Below are positions 1-12,248 of a DNA stretch of 64,000 bases, in pieces. The DNA comes from Allium sativum (taxonomy: Eukaryota > Streptophyta > Magnoliopsida > Asparagales > Amaryllidaceae). The notes below the pieces were generated by a model. The model worked only from the letters and a program-made list of their open reading frames with translations. It made no database searches and had not been told where the DNA came from. The stretch's first letter is position 1; every line of letters begins with the position of its first letter. Made by a program: the position numbers and the translations under genes. The stretch is taken from positions 227,954,335-228,018,334 of the forward strand of contig CM060922.1 in the NCBI GenBank assembly GCA_030737875.1. Reading direction: 5' to 3'.

Positions 1-1060
1 GGCGGGGAGGGGGGTTGCGGCGTCGCCGCTGAGGGGGGGGGGCGTGACTTGATCGGCGGCGGAGGTGGGTATTAGGGCATGAAGCCCCTTTTTTTTCTTT
101 TTTTTATTTGATTTTAAAATGAAAGGGGAGGGGGCGGCCTGAGAGGGAATATAGAGAGGAGAGAGTTTTTATTATATATTATTTAATTATTTCAAAAAGA
201 TACCTTTTTATTTCGACCTCGAAATCGAACCCACCGACTGTCGTCCATAGCTAATTACCCTCATTCCGAACACAATGGGATATGTATCGCAGGCTGATTC
301 GATCAATTCGATTAGTTTGCTTTAAAATCAAAATATAACTCTATGTATTGAATTTGAACGCACATTTCAAATTACCGGGGCCACATACGGACTTTAAAAA
401 TTCCCGAAAAATATTTTCTAGCTTCGTATTGACGATGCGGTCCTAACAAAACTAATTTCATCGAATTTTGAGACCGTTTGAAAAATGGTCATTTTCCAGT
501 CGATTAAAATCAACTGAAACTATTCAAACGCGTTTTCCTTCGCCACGCCCACATATTGATTCGAAAAATTATGAATTTTGGAATCTAGCAATAGCTTGAC
601 ATCACAGATCCAACAAAAGTGGTTTAGTCGAAAACCGAGGTCGTTTGCAAAATTTCCATTTTTAAGGGCCAGAATTCCATAACGACTATTCTGAATTTTC
701 AACTGGATGTATCTTTTGATTCCCGCTATTAAATTTCAATTTTTCGGATTCGTTGGAAAGATATTCTCAATTAGATTCAAATATTTTTGGTTTCGCTAAA
801 ATCCGGTTTATTTTGAATCCTACACATTCATTTGAAATTTGAAATCGAATTATCGAACTACCGCGCCATTTTCAATTCCTTTTATATTTAAAATAAATAT
901 ATATATTCTAATGACGATTCGAATAAATATATACTTCTATTTCTATTCAAAACAGATTTCTCATCGCTACTATTTAAAATATCCCATTTTAAATATTCAA
1001 AATTCATCAAAATTGCCAAAATAAAAATTTTATATTGGCTCAGAATTTCGGGTTATTACA
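1..1060 (-). mobile_element. LTR fragment, long-LTR family A (outer end)
   Basis: This stretch aligns by eye with 25400-26276 and with 44090-44996, the end of the 3' LTR of the gypsy element at 40074-50325. Shared landmarks include the segment around 'ccgactgtcgtccatagct' near 236 and the terminal 'ggttattaca' at 1051-1060, which matches 'gggttgttaca' at the end of the intact LTR. No polypurine tract follows 1060, so this is the outer end of a 5' LTR or of a solo LTR in minus orientation. Its other end lies left of the window. The first 60 bases are G-rich, like 25049-25480 in the second copy. Short open frames inside it are chance. Confidence 0.75.
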
Positions 1061-1353
1061 CAGGTAACCTTAATATGGACTAAAACTAAGACTGAAAGGT
1101 ACATTGGAATAATCCAGTATTAGCATCAAAATGCATATATTATAAAAAAGGTTGAAATCAATCATGCATACAATAAAATTTTAGTGTTAAACAATTTGAA
1201 AAATCCATAACCTTATCAGACTGTTCACATTATTTTCGTAGAGTTTCTAGGTCTGTACAAATTAGGAATAAAATTTAAATCTAAAAAAAATTTATAATAC
1301 CTTTTGTTTGAATTTCTAACTTTTATTGTGTTGTAGCTAGTGAGTTTTTATAA

Positions 1354-1498
1354 GAACGCGGGGTCTGGGGTGACAAAAATATCCCTGTCATGCTTAATGC
1401 CTGGAAAGGGACTTTAGTCATTTCAAATGCTTCAATTGGGAGTATCCTCATTCCACATGATGTACCCAAAAATTATTTGCACGCGGAAGTAAGCTTTG
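1354..1498 (+). other. Possible orphan exon, OB-fold-like
   Basis: An open frame begins just after a TAA at 1351 and can end at a good donor (GTAAGC at 1499). The peptide contains 'WGDKNIPVML' and 'LVISNASIGSILI', which loosely recalls the replication protein A OB-fold pattern (a WG segment, then a Ser-rich strand followed by a proline-containing turn). Such domains occur in RPA70 genes and in RPA-like proteins carried by plant Helitrons. No neighbouring exon was recognised, so this is a weak call. It could be a captured gene fragment or chance. Confidence 0.2.
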
Positions 1499-1952
1499 TA
1501 TTTTTAAACCTAAAAGAACATCTTTTAATGAAATCATGTTCCCACCTAATAAAAAATGTATTAAATACATGAAGAACTGATCGAATCAAATAAACCAACA
1601 TGCTATCTTCAACCAATATAATAAAGCCTATAACATATGTCAAAATAACATCCAGTTCAAATATGTAGTTGAAGATCACAATAAATTTATTCCACTTACT
1701 ACAAAGAAGAAATAATATATCAAAATGCCAAGCGGGCACACATAAATGGAAGGAAGTACTATTTTTTTAGTTGAACGAAAATAGTTTTGATTTATAATTC
1801 AAGAAGCATACAAATTAAAATGCTTAAAATTTCAAAATAAACATCATATCTTATGTTATCTTTGGTAAATTAGAAGCCTGAAATGGAACAACAAACCTTG
1901 TTTGCTGAGCATTTGCCAACGGATCACAAAGAAGGCCAGTTTTAAGAATGAA

Positions 1953-2502
1953 CACCCAAAATTGCAGCTGTCCCAACATATTTACCCTGCAGCGTATAAT
2001 TAGGGGATCTTATACTTATGAGACCAACATAGAAAACTCAGAAATAACCAAGTATAGTAAAGGATTAAAAATCGAATCTTACAAACCAATATAACTTAGA
2101 TTTTTTTTTACCTCAAGTGGAATAGATTGAGTCAGGTAATGGCAATGCATATCGAATCATCAAACAAAAACATAGATTCTCTCATAAAAATGTACCGATG
2201 ATGGACTGAATAACTGGAAGCAGAGGTGTGGGGAAAATGCCCAAATTTGCAGCTGTCCCAACATATTTACCCTGTAGTGTATAATTCGGGATCTTATACA
2301 CATGAGACAACTTAGAAAACTCATAAATAACCAAGTTTAGTAAGGGATTAAAAATCAAATCTTACAACCCAATATAATTTAGAATTTTTTACCTCGAATG
2401 GAATAGATTGAGTCGATAATGGCAATCCGTGTCGATTCATCAAAGAGAAACGTAGATTGTCTCATAAAAATATACCGATGATGGACTTAATACTTGGAAG
2501 GA
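1953..2502. repeat. Tandem duplication, two ~270-bp units
   Basis: Two direct copies (about 1953-2222 and 2236-2502) share long blocks, starting at 'ttgcagctgtcccaacat' (1962 and 2247) and ending near 'ccgatgatggact' (about 2207 and 2487). The offset is 280-285 bp, with small indels and roughly one difference per ten bases. No transposon ends were seen at the boundaries. The short minus-strand frame at 2440-2655 is not conserved in the other copy, so it is unlikely to be coding. Confidence 0.75.
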
Positions 2503-3772
2503 GAGTTGTGGGGGAAGAGCATAATCGCCGAAGTTAGGGCAAAGAATAACTGACGGAAAAATAAAACCACGAGGGTTGTGTGCTAAGCTTGGGAACATCG
2601 TTTGTTGAATTAGACTGGTACAACATAATCTAAAATAAGGGTTAGGTGATATCAAGATGATGAAGAAGTGATATATCAGGATGATAGAGGAATTAAAAGC
2701 GGCACTTACAGGCTACGACGATTGAGTGTAGAAATACACATGGCAGACTCATATTATTTCTATGGGAGGAGGGTTGGGAGTTGAGTATTCCAAACTCAGC
2801 TTTAATAGTATAGTATAGATACCACTTGGAGTTCCTAATTATTCATAGTGACATAACAATGTATCTCAAACAAATAATTCAATTACCAAGTCAAAGCAAG
2901 CACTTCTCTTCCATATATTAGAGCAACAAACTTTCAAATTCAGAACAAGTTTCTCAAGAGAGTTTTCAGAAAGTTAACAATAAGTCCAAGAAGACAGATC
3001 AAGATCCAATGATTGAAGTAGTTAATTTGAAATCACTTGAAGAGATGTGTAAATTTCAAGATTCAATAAATCGATCACACAAGATTACTAATTTCAAATC
3101 CAAGAAGTGTGTGAGATTCAAGATATCAAAAGTTTCAACTGATTTCAAATAAATAAATCTCCAAGCCAAACGATCATGAAATAAAAGATGAATTTTAAGA
3201 TGCAACAAAATAATTCATGCCAAAAGATTTTCGATATAAAATAGCTACGTCAATCCTAAAACCAATGAAATTATCACATCTAAAAAATAGTAGTGTGCTA
3301 TAATGAGTGTAGTTTTTCAAGTCTTTTCAAAATTAATTAGAAGAAACTCGAAACAACAAAGTTATCTGAAATTTCATTAGTTTTTCACATCATCAGAAAT
3401 ATACAATTCTGAATAACAATGCTTAAGATATGATAAGAAAACTACAATACTGTTAGAAATTTAGAAATCAGTAAAAAAAAAATCAAACTTCAAACGAATT
3501 GCAAATATTCGCAAATTTAAGTTCACCATCTGGAAATAATCAGAACATGAGAGTTTTAGATAAATGAATCTAATTTCCAGAAGATCATGACTTTTGCAAT
3601 TTGAAGTTAAGAAAGTGCAAAAAGTCAAAAAATGAATGTGGCAGCATAAAAAAAAAATCAACATTAGAAAATAAAAGACTAATAAGAATAAGAGGGAGAT
3701 ACAGAATAAAATAAGAATAGACATAAAAAAAATCATGAGTTTTGATATCATACCTGATTTACAATTAATATT
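2503..3772. other. AT-rich stretch without recognised features
   Basis: No gene, RNA or transposon end was recognised. The sequence is AT-rich with many short A/T runs, and its open frames are short and of low complexity. Confidence 0.6.
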
Positions 3773-4304
3773 TGTTCACGATATTTTTCGCCGACACCGG
3801 AGATAGGTCTACGGAAGTGGATGTAAAGGAAAAATAGGTTTATTTAGGTTTCATGAGTTTGAGTTAGTTCACCGTTTCCTAGATATCTAGCTTTTAAGCC
3901 CGAAAGATTAGTTACTTTTCCCTCCATGGGGTGAGCATCACGCTTAAGTGAATCGAAAACAAACAGTTATCTTGGGATAAGGATTTCCTAAGCACAACCC
4001 TTAATAAGGGTTTTGGAAGGGGTTCCACACTGATTTTGTGGAAGGGTTTAGGCCTGTGAAAGAACTTGTAAGCATGAAGAAAGCACACAGCATATAACAC
4101 CGGCAATAACTCATAAATCACATGAGAGGGCCGTAAGAAAATGTCTTAAGTATTGATCCACTCTTTATTGACATTTGATTTAGAATATACAAGTGATTAC
4201 AACCAAAATCTGCAATTTGATTTAGGAATTAGGGTTTACTCTAGAGAAAATAGTACAAGAATGAGAATGAGAAAATCGTCCAGTAAATGAGTCCTCTAGG
4301 GTCT

Positions 4305-4312
4305 TATTTATA
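4305..4312 (-). promoter_or_regulatory. TATA box candidate of the LTR-like segment
   Basis: On the minus strand the sequence reads TATAAATA. It lies where the sequence turns from GC-richer to AT-rich, as expected for an LTR promoter. The assignment rests on motif and context only. Confidence 0.3.
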
Positions 4313-5160
4313 GAGAAACCATGGCCCCTTTTGCTATTGGGCCAGCAGTACCCCTGTCGGCCACTTTTCCCTTTGGTTCGGGACGTTCTGTTTTTCAGCC
4401 GCCTTTTCTTCCACTTCTTAAGGCTTTGCTAACGGCTTTTGGAGGTGTCAGCTGTAGCTCTCGGGGGAATGGTCCCGGTCTTCGGAGCTTTTGTCTAATA
4501 TTATGTCTACCTTCTTTGTATTGCATATGAGCCTGAGGGTGCAAATTGCTCTCGGAAGGTCTCTGCTTCCGGGTGTAGGCTTCCAGTCATGGGTTCTCGG
4601 CCTTGCCGCTGACACTTTCTGAAGCTTGCCTTTGTGATTCAGGTGAAAGGTTATCGGGTTCGCTACCCCTGCCAGTATCGACACTAAGCAGATTAGTGTG
4701 GATAGATTGTCTTTCTTTGGGGGTTCCGATTTGCCAATCGATAGACTTCCAGAGTGTACTTTTTCTTTTCCAGGAGGTTGTTTCTGGTGCTTCATTAGTT
4801 ACTTATAAAAGCATACTTCCAGTAATCATCTACTGGGGATCCCGACAAGTGACTTCGGATGATTCCTTTGTACTTTTGACGCTATTGCTTCTTGATGTAT
4901 CGATATTAAGCGGGTTAATACCGATAGCCTCTATCGTCCTTCTAGGTCCCGGTTTGTAAGGTTCCAGATTCTCCGCCTTGTGGGTATCCGATTCCTGGAG
5001 TCCTTCTGTTATCTTTTTCTTTTGTGCTGGTCTTACCCCCATGTTCACTAAGAAAAAAGAATTATTGTTTTCATAAAACGTTTAGCTAATTCCATGCTTC
5101 TAACCAAAAAATCCCTGCCAGCATGCCTTCGTTGTATAGATTTTGAGCTTCATTCTGTTA

Positions 5161-5322
5161 TGATAGTGTCGGTTACATTCCTTCCGGAATATTTCCTTAA
5201 GCTGCTGGCTTTTTCTTGCATTAGGCTTTTGTTGACGGAAGACTCCTTTCTGCCAGTGGCGATTTTTTACCCCTTCACCGCCAACCTGTTCCGGACGCTT
5301 TGTTTTAGTATTAACATTTTCC
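5161..5322. repeat. Dispersed repeat, copy 1
   Basis: This block starts 'tgatagtgtcggttacattc' and matches 16261-16422 base for base over long runs, exactly 11100 bp away in the same orientation. It is probably part of the LTR or untranslated region of one retroelement family. Confidence 0.75.
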
Positions 5323-5460
5323 CTCCTAGTGAATGGGTATTTTCGGCTTTTCAAGTCAAATTATCATGTCTATTCAGCATATTTGTTCTTTGCCTCTTGG
5401 TATTCTTCAATCATGTCCTTTAACGGGCTTCCATATGTATGATCCAGATTTACTAGTAGA

Positions 5461-8400
5461 TTTATTATAAATTCTTCTTCCTCTCCGCCTTCTACCTGTA
5501 AACCAAAATATCGAGCCAGATTATCACTTCTTTAAAGAACTACTCAAAATTTCTTTCTCTAGACTCCGAGTTTATTTCTTTGTAAGTATCTTTTATCCTC
5601 ATTACAAATTGTAATCTAAATTATGCACTTGGATCGATTTAGAAAATCGATCAAGATTTCGCTATACCTGATACAGGTTTAACCCATAGTAATAGCTACA
5701 ATAATAATTAATGGTTGGAATGATGGTTATCCATTTACTAAATGCATACTTTAAGAACTTCAACATGCATAACTGGTTATGTAAAGAGGAGTTAACTTAA
5801 TTTTGATATAAGATGCCATGCTCCCGATGCGAGCAAAAAGGAGTATGAGATTCTACTGTAATAATTTTGAGGTCATTTATTTTATTACTACTCCAAAATT
5901 TAACATTTTTACAAATAAAATTACAGGTATTAATGTTGTGTTCATGTTAGGGTCCAACCACATTCAATGATGGTAAACAAGCTGCTGTAAAATTTGCCAT
6001 TTAAAAAAATTATTGAGTGTTACTGCTCTGCTTATGTTTGGACTTTGGATTCCAGCTACTTTCAATGATGGTAAATGAATATGAATGCAATGATATTTTA
6101 TATTTCAACACTTCAAATTTTTTTCTTTAGTATATGGGATGGTCGATATATACATAGGTTTGTTAAACACTTACTTATTTTCGGTAGGTTTGCTATGTAA
6201 TCCAACTTATATTTTGTTGTATTATTTGTTTGTATTGGGTTTCATTATACGCTCGGAATATGAATTTTGGAATGACTACACTTCCATTTGTTTCTCAAGT
6301 ATTTAATAGTATTGTGTTATATGTAAATCTACATCAAAATCCCACTAATGGACTTGAAAATTTAAATGCCAATTGTATATTACTTTAATATCTGTATAAT
6401 TTTGTTCATTTTAGTATATTTAGATGTGCACAATATGTATATTATGAGTAATATTTTATGGTAATTTTTTTAGATGACTGCCTGATTTTTGTATGTAGAC
6501 ATTCAACGTAATTTACATTTTTCTAACTTCCATCGCCGAACTTTACAAATTAGTAGACGAGAAAAGGCATTCAACTCGCCTTCATGACTGCTAAGTACTA
6601 GTAATAAAAATGATTTAAACACTACAGACTAAGCACATATAAGTTATGCTAAATACTGGTAATAACCATATTTTGCTTCTACGAAATCAATTTTTGATTC
6701 GGGAACTTGCCAGCACTACGACTGACTATAGGTAAGATTTCTCAAAACAATTATTTATTGTAGGTGTTGGAAAATTATATTTCTGGTTGCATTCTCCACA
6801 ATTTTCCCCCAAACCATACGACTTAACGTACACACGTCGATTTTCAACCGTTACCACTACTTGCGCTTCCTGTACTCCACTCTTTCGTCCCTGCAAAAGT
6901 CATTCGCACTATTTTAGTAATTGCAGTCAGGTTTGAATATGTGTACTTGAACATGTTATAGTTTTCATTTCTGCATAGTTCTTGATCAATACATTGCCCT
7001 CTTAGTATGCTAACGGATAAAATTAAATCAAATTCCCATCGTCTAGCTTATGATTCCACTTGAATTCTTGATTTTTATGTCTTCACTACATACCCAGCGA
7101 TGTTATAAAGTTTTAAGCTTTCATAATTATTGACAGTAAATGAGCACATTAGCAGTTCCTCCTACTAATGTTAACAAACAAGGTTTGAGGACTGAGTTGA
7201 AGTATAACGTAGGTAAGCACTCAAATATTTGGTATGTTTAGTTTTGATATTATTACAAATTTTTAAGAAAAATTAACTTAATTTGTTGCAAATTATCTAG
7301 AATTAATTTTATTTTATTACTGCACTCTTATTCTTTTATGTTAGCTAATTTTACCCATACTTTGGTTAAACTAACATAATTATTCCTTGGTATCATCACA
7401 ACTAAGACATTAAAACAAAACATATTGGCATCCACAAACATAAGAAGTAACCTGCTTATAGCAAACTAGAATAAAATATTATTACCGGTAGTTTTAACAA
7501 ATTATGGGATATTTTCATGTTATATTTCCATGTATATAAGCATTCGACACAATGCTCATGTTTCTAAAGGAGTTTTCACTTTTGAAAAGAATGCTACAGA
7601 AGAAATTATATTGTTGTGATTTCTTATTGAAACTTTGTTGCTTTCTATTTATTTGGCTGCATATAATGAATAATCTCCTTCCTTTTCCAACATATTACCT
7701 TTAATATTCTTTCAAAATTTCATATGTTTGATAGTTATTTTCAACAAAATCTATTTATGTTTGCTAAATTGGTTTATATTCGTAGACTAATACCACATAT
7801 GTACTGCAAGAGCAACATTTAGGATATGTATATTCATGCTCATGCAAAATATGCATGTATATATTTATATAGGATCTTCATGTGCTTCAGATTACATTCG
7901 CTTGGACTTCTCAAGAAATTACTTCTATAGTTTCTGAATACCGTACGAAAATTACTGTATTTAAGTGTGTGTGTACGTGTTTATGTGTGCGCAAACATAT
8001 GAAAGACCCATATTTGAAACAAGAAGCACAAGCTTGAGATTTACCAAAAAATTGTTGTTTTACGGATTTCTTCTTATAATTTGTTGCCTATAAATCAATA
8101 TATGTTCAAAATCAATATTTATAATTTTATGACCTTACAACAATATATACTTGAAAAACCTAAATTAATACCTTCACACTTTGAGCTATTCACGTTTGAC
8201 ATCAACATGAAATATACCCTAATGTATGTTTGCATACTAAGACAGAAACCAAATTTAGAAATGCATTTTGAAATTTATGAGCTCAGAACCTCCCTGCTTG
8301 TGTTTGGCTACTTCTATCTGAAATTGGTAGGAACTCCTATATTTAGGACTTGAGGCTACATTTTAGATGAACTCACATCAACATATTTTCAAATTTCACA

Positions 8401-9412
8401 AATTTTTGATGTTCCAATTACTCAAAGCGCAACAAGCCTTTGTGATCTCAAACTTGGCCGCATTGCAATACGTGTCCTAGCAATGTGATTTAGGTCGGTC
8501 ATGGACATCCCTATACTAATCTGATATACGAATAATTGGCTATGCTAAAAAGCGACAAAGTGTAACAGTGAAGCCTCCCTTTCGGTTACACATATGAAGT
8601 GAAGTAGTTATGTAACAATCTGTGCATGATCACTTTATAAATTTGTTAGAAAGTGTTTTACCTTAGTTTGGTTTTAGCCAATAATCGTGGAAGAGCATAT
8701 TATGTTTTACTAATTACTACAGACATTCTTTTGTTGCCTTTGCTTTTTGGAAGGTGAGAAACCTATTCTGTTGTGATAAAAATGCCATAGTGGGTATGCA
8801 GTATAATTCAGGTATATTAGCTTCTGTGGCAATTGTGTTGCTTACACTATCACTACACTTGCCAGTATTTGGTATTTGAATTTATTTATGAATGTTTGAG
8901 AACAAAAACTGTAGAAACTAAAATTTTGGATGCTTCTTCCAATGCAAGGCAGTTCAAGAATCGAACTGTTTTCATCAAGAAGCGCATGATGCACCATGTT
9001 CATATGCCATTCTAAAGTCCACTTTATTGTTTTGGTGGTGTTCATATAGTTTTATCCCAAATCCCAGATCTTCACAGCATGACATGGATCTCTATCATTG
9101 TAGTATTTAATAACATATGTGTAGTCCTCATTATTTACATGTAGTTGTGTTGGTGATAACATAGGTGCAGTCTTCATTATTTGCTTGTAGATGTGCTATT
9201 GGTTTGCATATACATGTAGTTGTGTAACTATAATTTGCAGATTTGGTGATTGATGTCATGTTACATTAATAAAATGGTTTATAAATTTATTTATTGGACT
9301 GTTTGTGTTGATGATGAGTTTTGAAATTCATAAATGTTTGTGTTGATTTTTCTTTCTATGAAAATTCAAATAGTAGCTAATTGTATTTTTTTTATTTTTT
9401 TATTTTAAATTA
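5461..9412. other. AT-rich region, possibly interior of a CACTA element
   Basis: No protein domain was recognised over nearly 4 kb. A short exon-like frame begins with ATG at 7139 and runs into a GTAAGC donor near 7215, but nothing similar is known to me. The region abuts the CACTA right end at 9729, so some of it may be the transposon interior. No matching left terminus (CACTACACC) was found, and other 'cactac' strings (6618, 6713, 8852) lack both the terminal context and the flanking 'aga'. Confidence 0.4.
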
Positions 9413-9637
9413 GATACGGCTCAAGGCCGTATCTAACGATCAATTTGATACAGTTTTAAGCCGGATCAGTATAGGAATTTGATATGGTTTTAAGCCGTAT
9501 CAATATAGGAATTTGATACGGTTTTAAGCCGTATCAAATTTCTATATTGATATGGCTTGAAACCGTATCAAACTATGAATTTGATACGGTTTTAAGCCGT
9601 ATCAAATTTGTAAATTGATACGGCTTAAGACCGTATC
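9413..9637. repeat. Seven 21-bp palindromes at exact 34-bp spacing
   Basis: Palindromes of the form GATACGG-N7-CCGTATC start at 9413, 9447, 9481, 9515, 9549, 9583 and 9617, so the period is exactly 34 bp. The 13-bp spacers are AT-rich ('aatttgatac' and similar). Units 2, 3 and 5 carry single-base changes (GATACAG, GATATGG). Degenerate half-sites follow at 9654 and 9686. CACTA (En/Spm) transposons are known to carry repeated subterminal motifs bound by their transposase. The array lies 92 bp inside a CACTA-type end, so that role is likely. Confidence 0.85.
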
Positions 9638-9710
9638 AAAGAAGCCATTTTTTGATACAACGCTGAGCACTGCCAAATTGCATTTGATACGGTTAAAAGC
9701 ACGACTTAAT

Positions 9711-9729
9711 TTGCGGTTATGGTGTAGTG
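9711..9729 (-). mobile_element. CACTA (En/Spm) transposon terminus
   Basis: The plus strand ends 'ttatggtgtagtg', which reads CACTACACCATAA on the minus strand, the terminal signature of CACTA elements. The candidate 3-bp target site to the right is 'aga' (9730-9732). The element would extend leftwards from here, in agreement with the subterminal palindromes. The partner end was not found, so the element appears truncated or rearranged. Confidence 0.65.
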
Positions 9730-9745
9730 AGAGTCGCCTGTCTAG

Positions 9746-11402
9746 CATGCGATCCCTATAAGGAGGCTGATAAGCGAAAGTATTAGCAAGACTAAACCTT
9801 GGGAGGATCAATTCTTTCTTGTTAAATGTCCTCCTGGCATCTCGGGGAAATTTGTCAAACGTTGTAAGCCTCTTATTCTTTGTCAACAATTTCATTATGC
9901 TTGTACCCTTGTTTTAACCTTTGACTTTTCATAGAGCCTCATTCTAGAGACGCAATAGGGAGACCCAAGTCATTGAGGCTTATTTAAAGCGCCGGAGAAT
10001 CTTAAGCGTCGGTCATCTTTCCTTGCTGTTGATATGCTTCCTCAATACGACCTTCTCCCCATAGGACAAAAGTTCCTGGGACAACCGCCCTTCCAGTTTG
10101 CTGGCTCGAAGTGTTTATCACTGAATTCAAACACGTTTAACGCGGCATCTCCTATATTTCCAGGTATTTTGTATGGGGTGGTATGACCTTTACTTTCCAC
10201 TATTAGTTCCCTTTTCCTTATTTTTCTAATATAGTTTCCTCTGTTTAGGGTCCACAACCTCTGAAAGCACTTCTACTCTTGACGTTTTTGCTCTGTCCAA
10301 TGTTAAAGTTTTAAAGAGGCTTGCTGGTTCTAGCATGGAGCCATCGCCCAAAAAGTAAGGCATGACAAGGTGGTCCAATTTTTCAAAGATGTGGTTACCA
10401 TGGCCAGAACACATACCATTTCTAACTCCATTGCTTCTGATGTCGATAAGCGTATTGGCATTGATTCTTCTCCTGAGACTTATCCAACAGGCAAGACTAT
10501 GAGTGATTCTGCATCACCCATTCCTCCTTAGGAAATAAATGTGGGCGTAGCCGATTTATGCCTTCATTTTCTCAGCGAGCTATTTTCCCTGCTTCTCCTT
10601 CATCGGCTCTGGATTTTAATAGGATTGTGGGTCTCGCTCTCTTGTCTCCCGAAGTTGCCAATATTTCACAGTCTTCTTTTCTTTTAGACGAAGAGGATTT
10701 TTAATAGCGGCAAATCAAGGACTAGCTTTTGGTACTAGCTTGTTCCCTTCTTACATTGTGTTACGTTTATATGGAGCTTAATTCATTCTCTTTCTTATTT
10801 TTTAGGTGATGAAAAGATGGTTCTTATCTAGAGGAATGGCTTCTTCATCTTCTATTGAGGTTGCTGCTCTTAGAGTGGAGAATAAGATATTGAAGGATAA
10901 GGTTGAAGCCCTATTGCGAGAGATGGTAAAAAACAGTAGTGAATGTGAGAGATTGACGGTCTTGCTGAAAGAGGAGAAGGAGGCTAATGATGTGTTGTCG
11001 AAGCAGGTTGAGAGCTCCAAAATAAGAAGACGAAAAATGAGATTGCTCACATTGCTGAGAAAGATAGAATGAACAATAAGCTTTCTACTGCCAAGCGGAT
11101 AATTTGTGAAACTAGTGACATGATATCCGACTTTCCGAAGGTCCACCTTCACGATATTGTGATGGAGTACTATGAAGATGATATCATCCTTGCTTTATTC
11201 TGACAATTATAAGAAATTCTCGGAAATTGACTTTACTTTAGCGCCCCCTTCCGCCAAGACTAGTTTTGGAGGGAATTCAACAAGTTAAGCGGGAGGGAAA
11301 AGCCCTTCTGAAGGACAGGATAAAACCTAAATCTCTTCTGTATACTGAGGAGTTAGTTGAGGATTCCGACGATGATGAAGAGGAGGATTTGACTATGACG
11401 AG
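9746..11402 (+). pseudogene. Decayed retroelement gag-like or 'gypsy-type transposon' gene
   Basis: Frame fragments on the plus strand read like one decayed protein. 9746-9931 encodes a piece with 'WEDQFFLVKCPPG', a W-x3-FF-x-V pattern typical of the putative gypsy-type transposon/gag-like proteins of plant LARD elements. About 9955-10010 encodes 'ETQVIEAYLKRRR'. 10806-11180 encodes a charged coiled coil ('LKDKVEALLREMVK', then 'EEKEANDVLSKQVESS'). 11290-11402 ends in an acidic stretch (EDSDDDEEED). Several stops and frame changes separate the pieces, and an intron-like gap ending 'tttttag' precedes the coiled coil. The family assignment is an inference from composition and motif. Confidence 0.45.
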
Positions 11403-12248
11403 GGCATAGGAGGAGATGAAGGTCAGCGGGAGGAGTTTGGAAGAGATGATGGAGACTCTTTTGTTGCTTGTAGGGTTACTACCGATTCTTTGAGCGCCCC
11501 ACGTGCCCAAAGTTCAATTGCTATTCCTCACAAGAAGGGTGGCTCCTTGGATCTAACGGGTAAAGAAGTATCTGCCCAACCTTTTATTCCTAATGCACAG
11601 GTATGGGTTTCACTTTCAAAATGTTCCTTTCCTTGCTGATTTTGTGCTAATAACTAGTTTCCTTGCATTGCGGCAGCTCCTTGCCTCCCCGAAGAAGTGA
11701 ATCACAATAGTGTCTTGTATTTATCGGTTTAGGCTACTGAAAACTTTTGAAGGGCCTGTTTTGTAGACCTGCGGGAAATTGTCTAAATAGGAGGATTTAG
11801 ATGTTATCGTGGAACATACTTTTAATATCTTTGTGATTTGTGGCTTAATTCTTATGACATTTTACGATCAAGTACGTTGTAATAGTATGTATAATGCGGA
11901 TGATGCGTGTACTAGCCAACAGATTTGTGCTACTATACTTGTGCGGATATGTATGTTTGTCGAAATGGCTCAGTATTTGTATAGTATAAATTTACGTGGT
12001 TGTCTTCTTCTAAGATGTATGACACCGTTAGTGCCGTTATTTTGAATGGCAAGCCGGTTTTTATAGTGGTCCGTGCCACTGTTTATTAGAAAAGAGAAAC
12101 CAGAGTTCTACGCAGGCATAAAAACTCCATTTGGTTTAAAGTGCCAGAACACTGTACGTTAAGAACCAGGAGAGTAGCATGACACTACTACTATATAAAA
12201 CTCACAATTTTTCCTCATGAGAGGAACCACTAGAGAAATCACTAGAAC
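11403..12248. other. Intergenic, no recognised feature
   Basis: Apart from a short acidic or coiled-coil tail continuing from the left, no coding pattern, transposon end or RNA was recognised here. Confidence 0.5.

Larger units (their letters stand above)
3773..5460 (-). mobile_element. LTR-like or LARD-like segment, minus orientation
   Basis: The base composition rises abruptly after about 4320, and the segment carries a TATA box in minus orientation at 4305-4312 close to a 'gtcctctagggtcttat' block, a layout common in retroelement LTRs. A 160-bp block (5161-5322) recurs at 16261-16422 at about 85% identity. No coding domain could be recognised, and the long overlapping frames on both strands between 4321 and 5423 are by-products of the composition. 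Boundaries are uncertain, so treat this as a non-coding retroelement piece. Confidence 0.4.

Noticed and set aside
4321..5423. Several 70-118-codon frames on both strands
   Set aside because: The frames overlap in opposite directions, have no domain or splice support, and the segment is LTR-like.
6600..8870. Left end of the CACTA element at one of several 'cactac' strings
   Set aside because: None is preceded by the 'aga' target site or followed by the CACTACACC and palindrome context of the right end.
9413..9637. A CRISPR array, suggested by regular repeat spacing
   Set aside because: The spacers are short (13 bp) and near-identical AT-rich sequence, the context is a plant CACTA transposon, and no cas genes exist.
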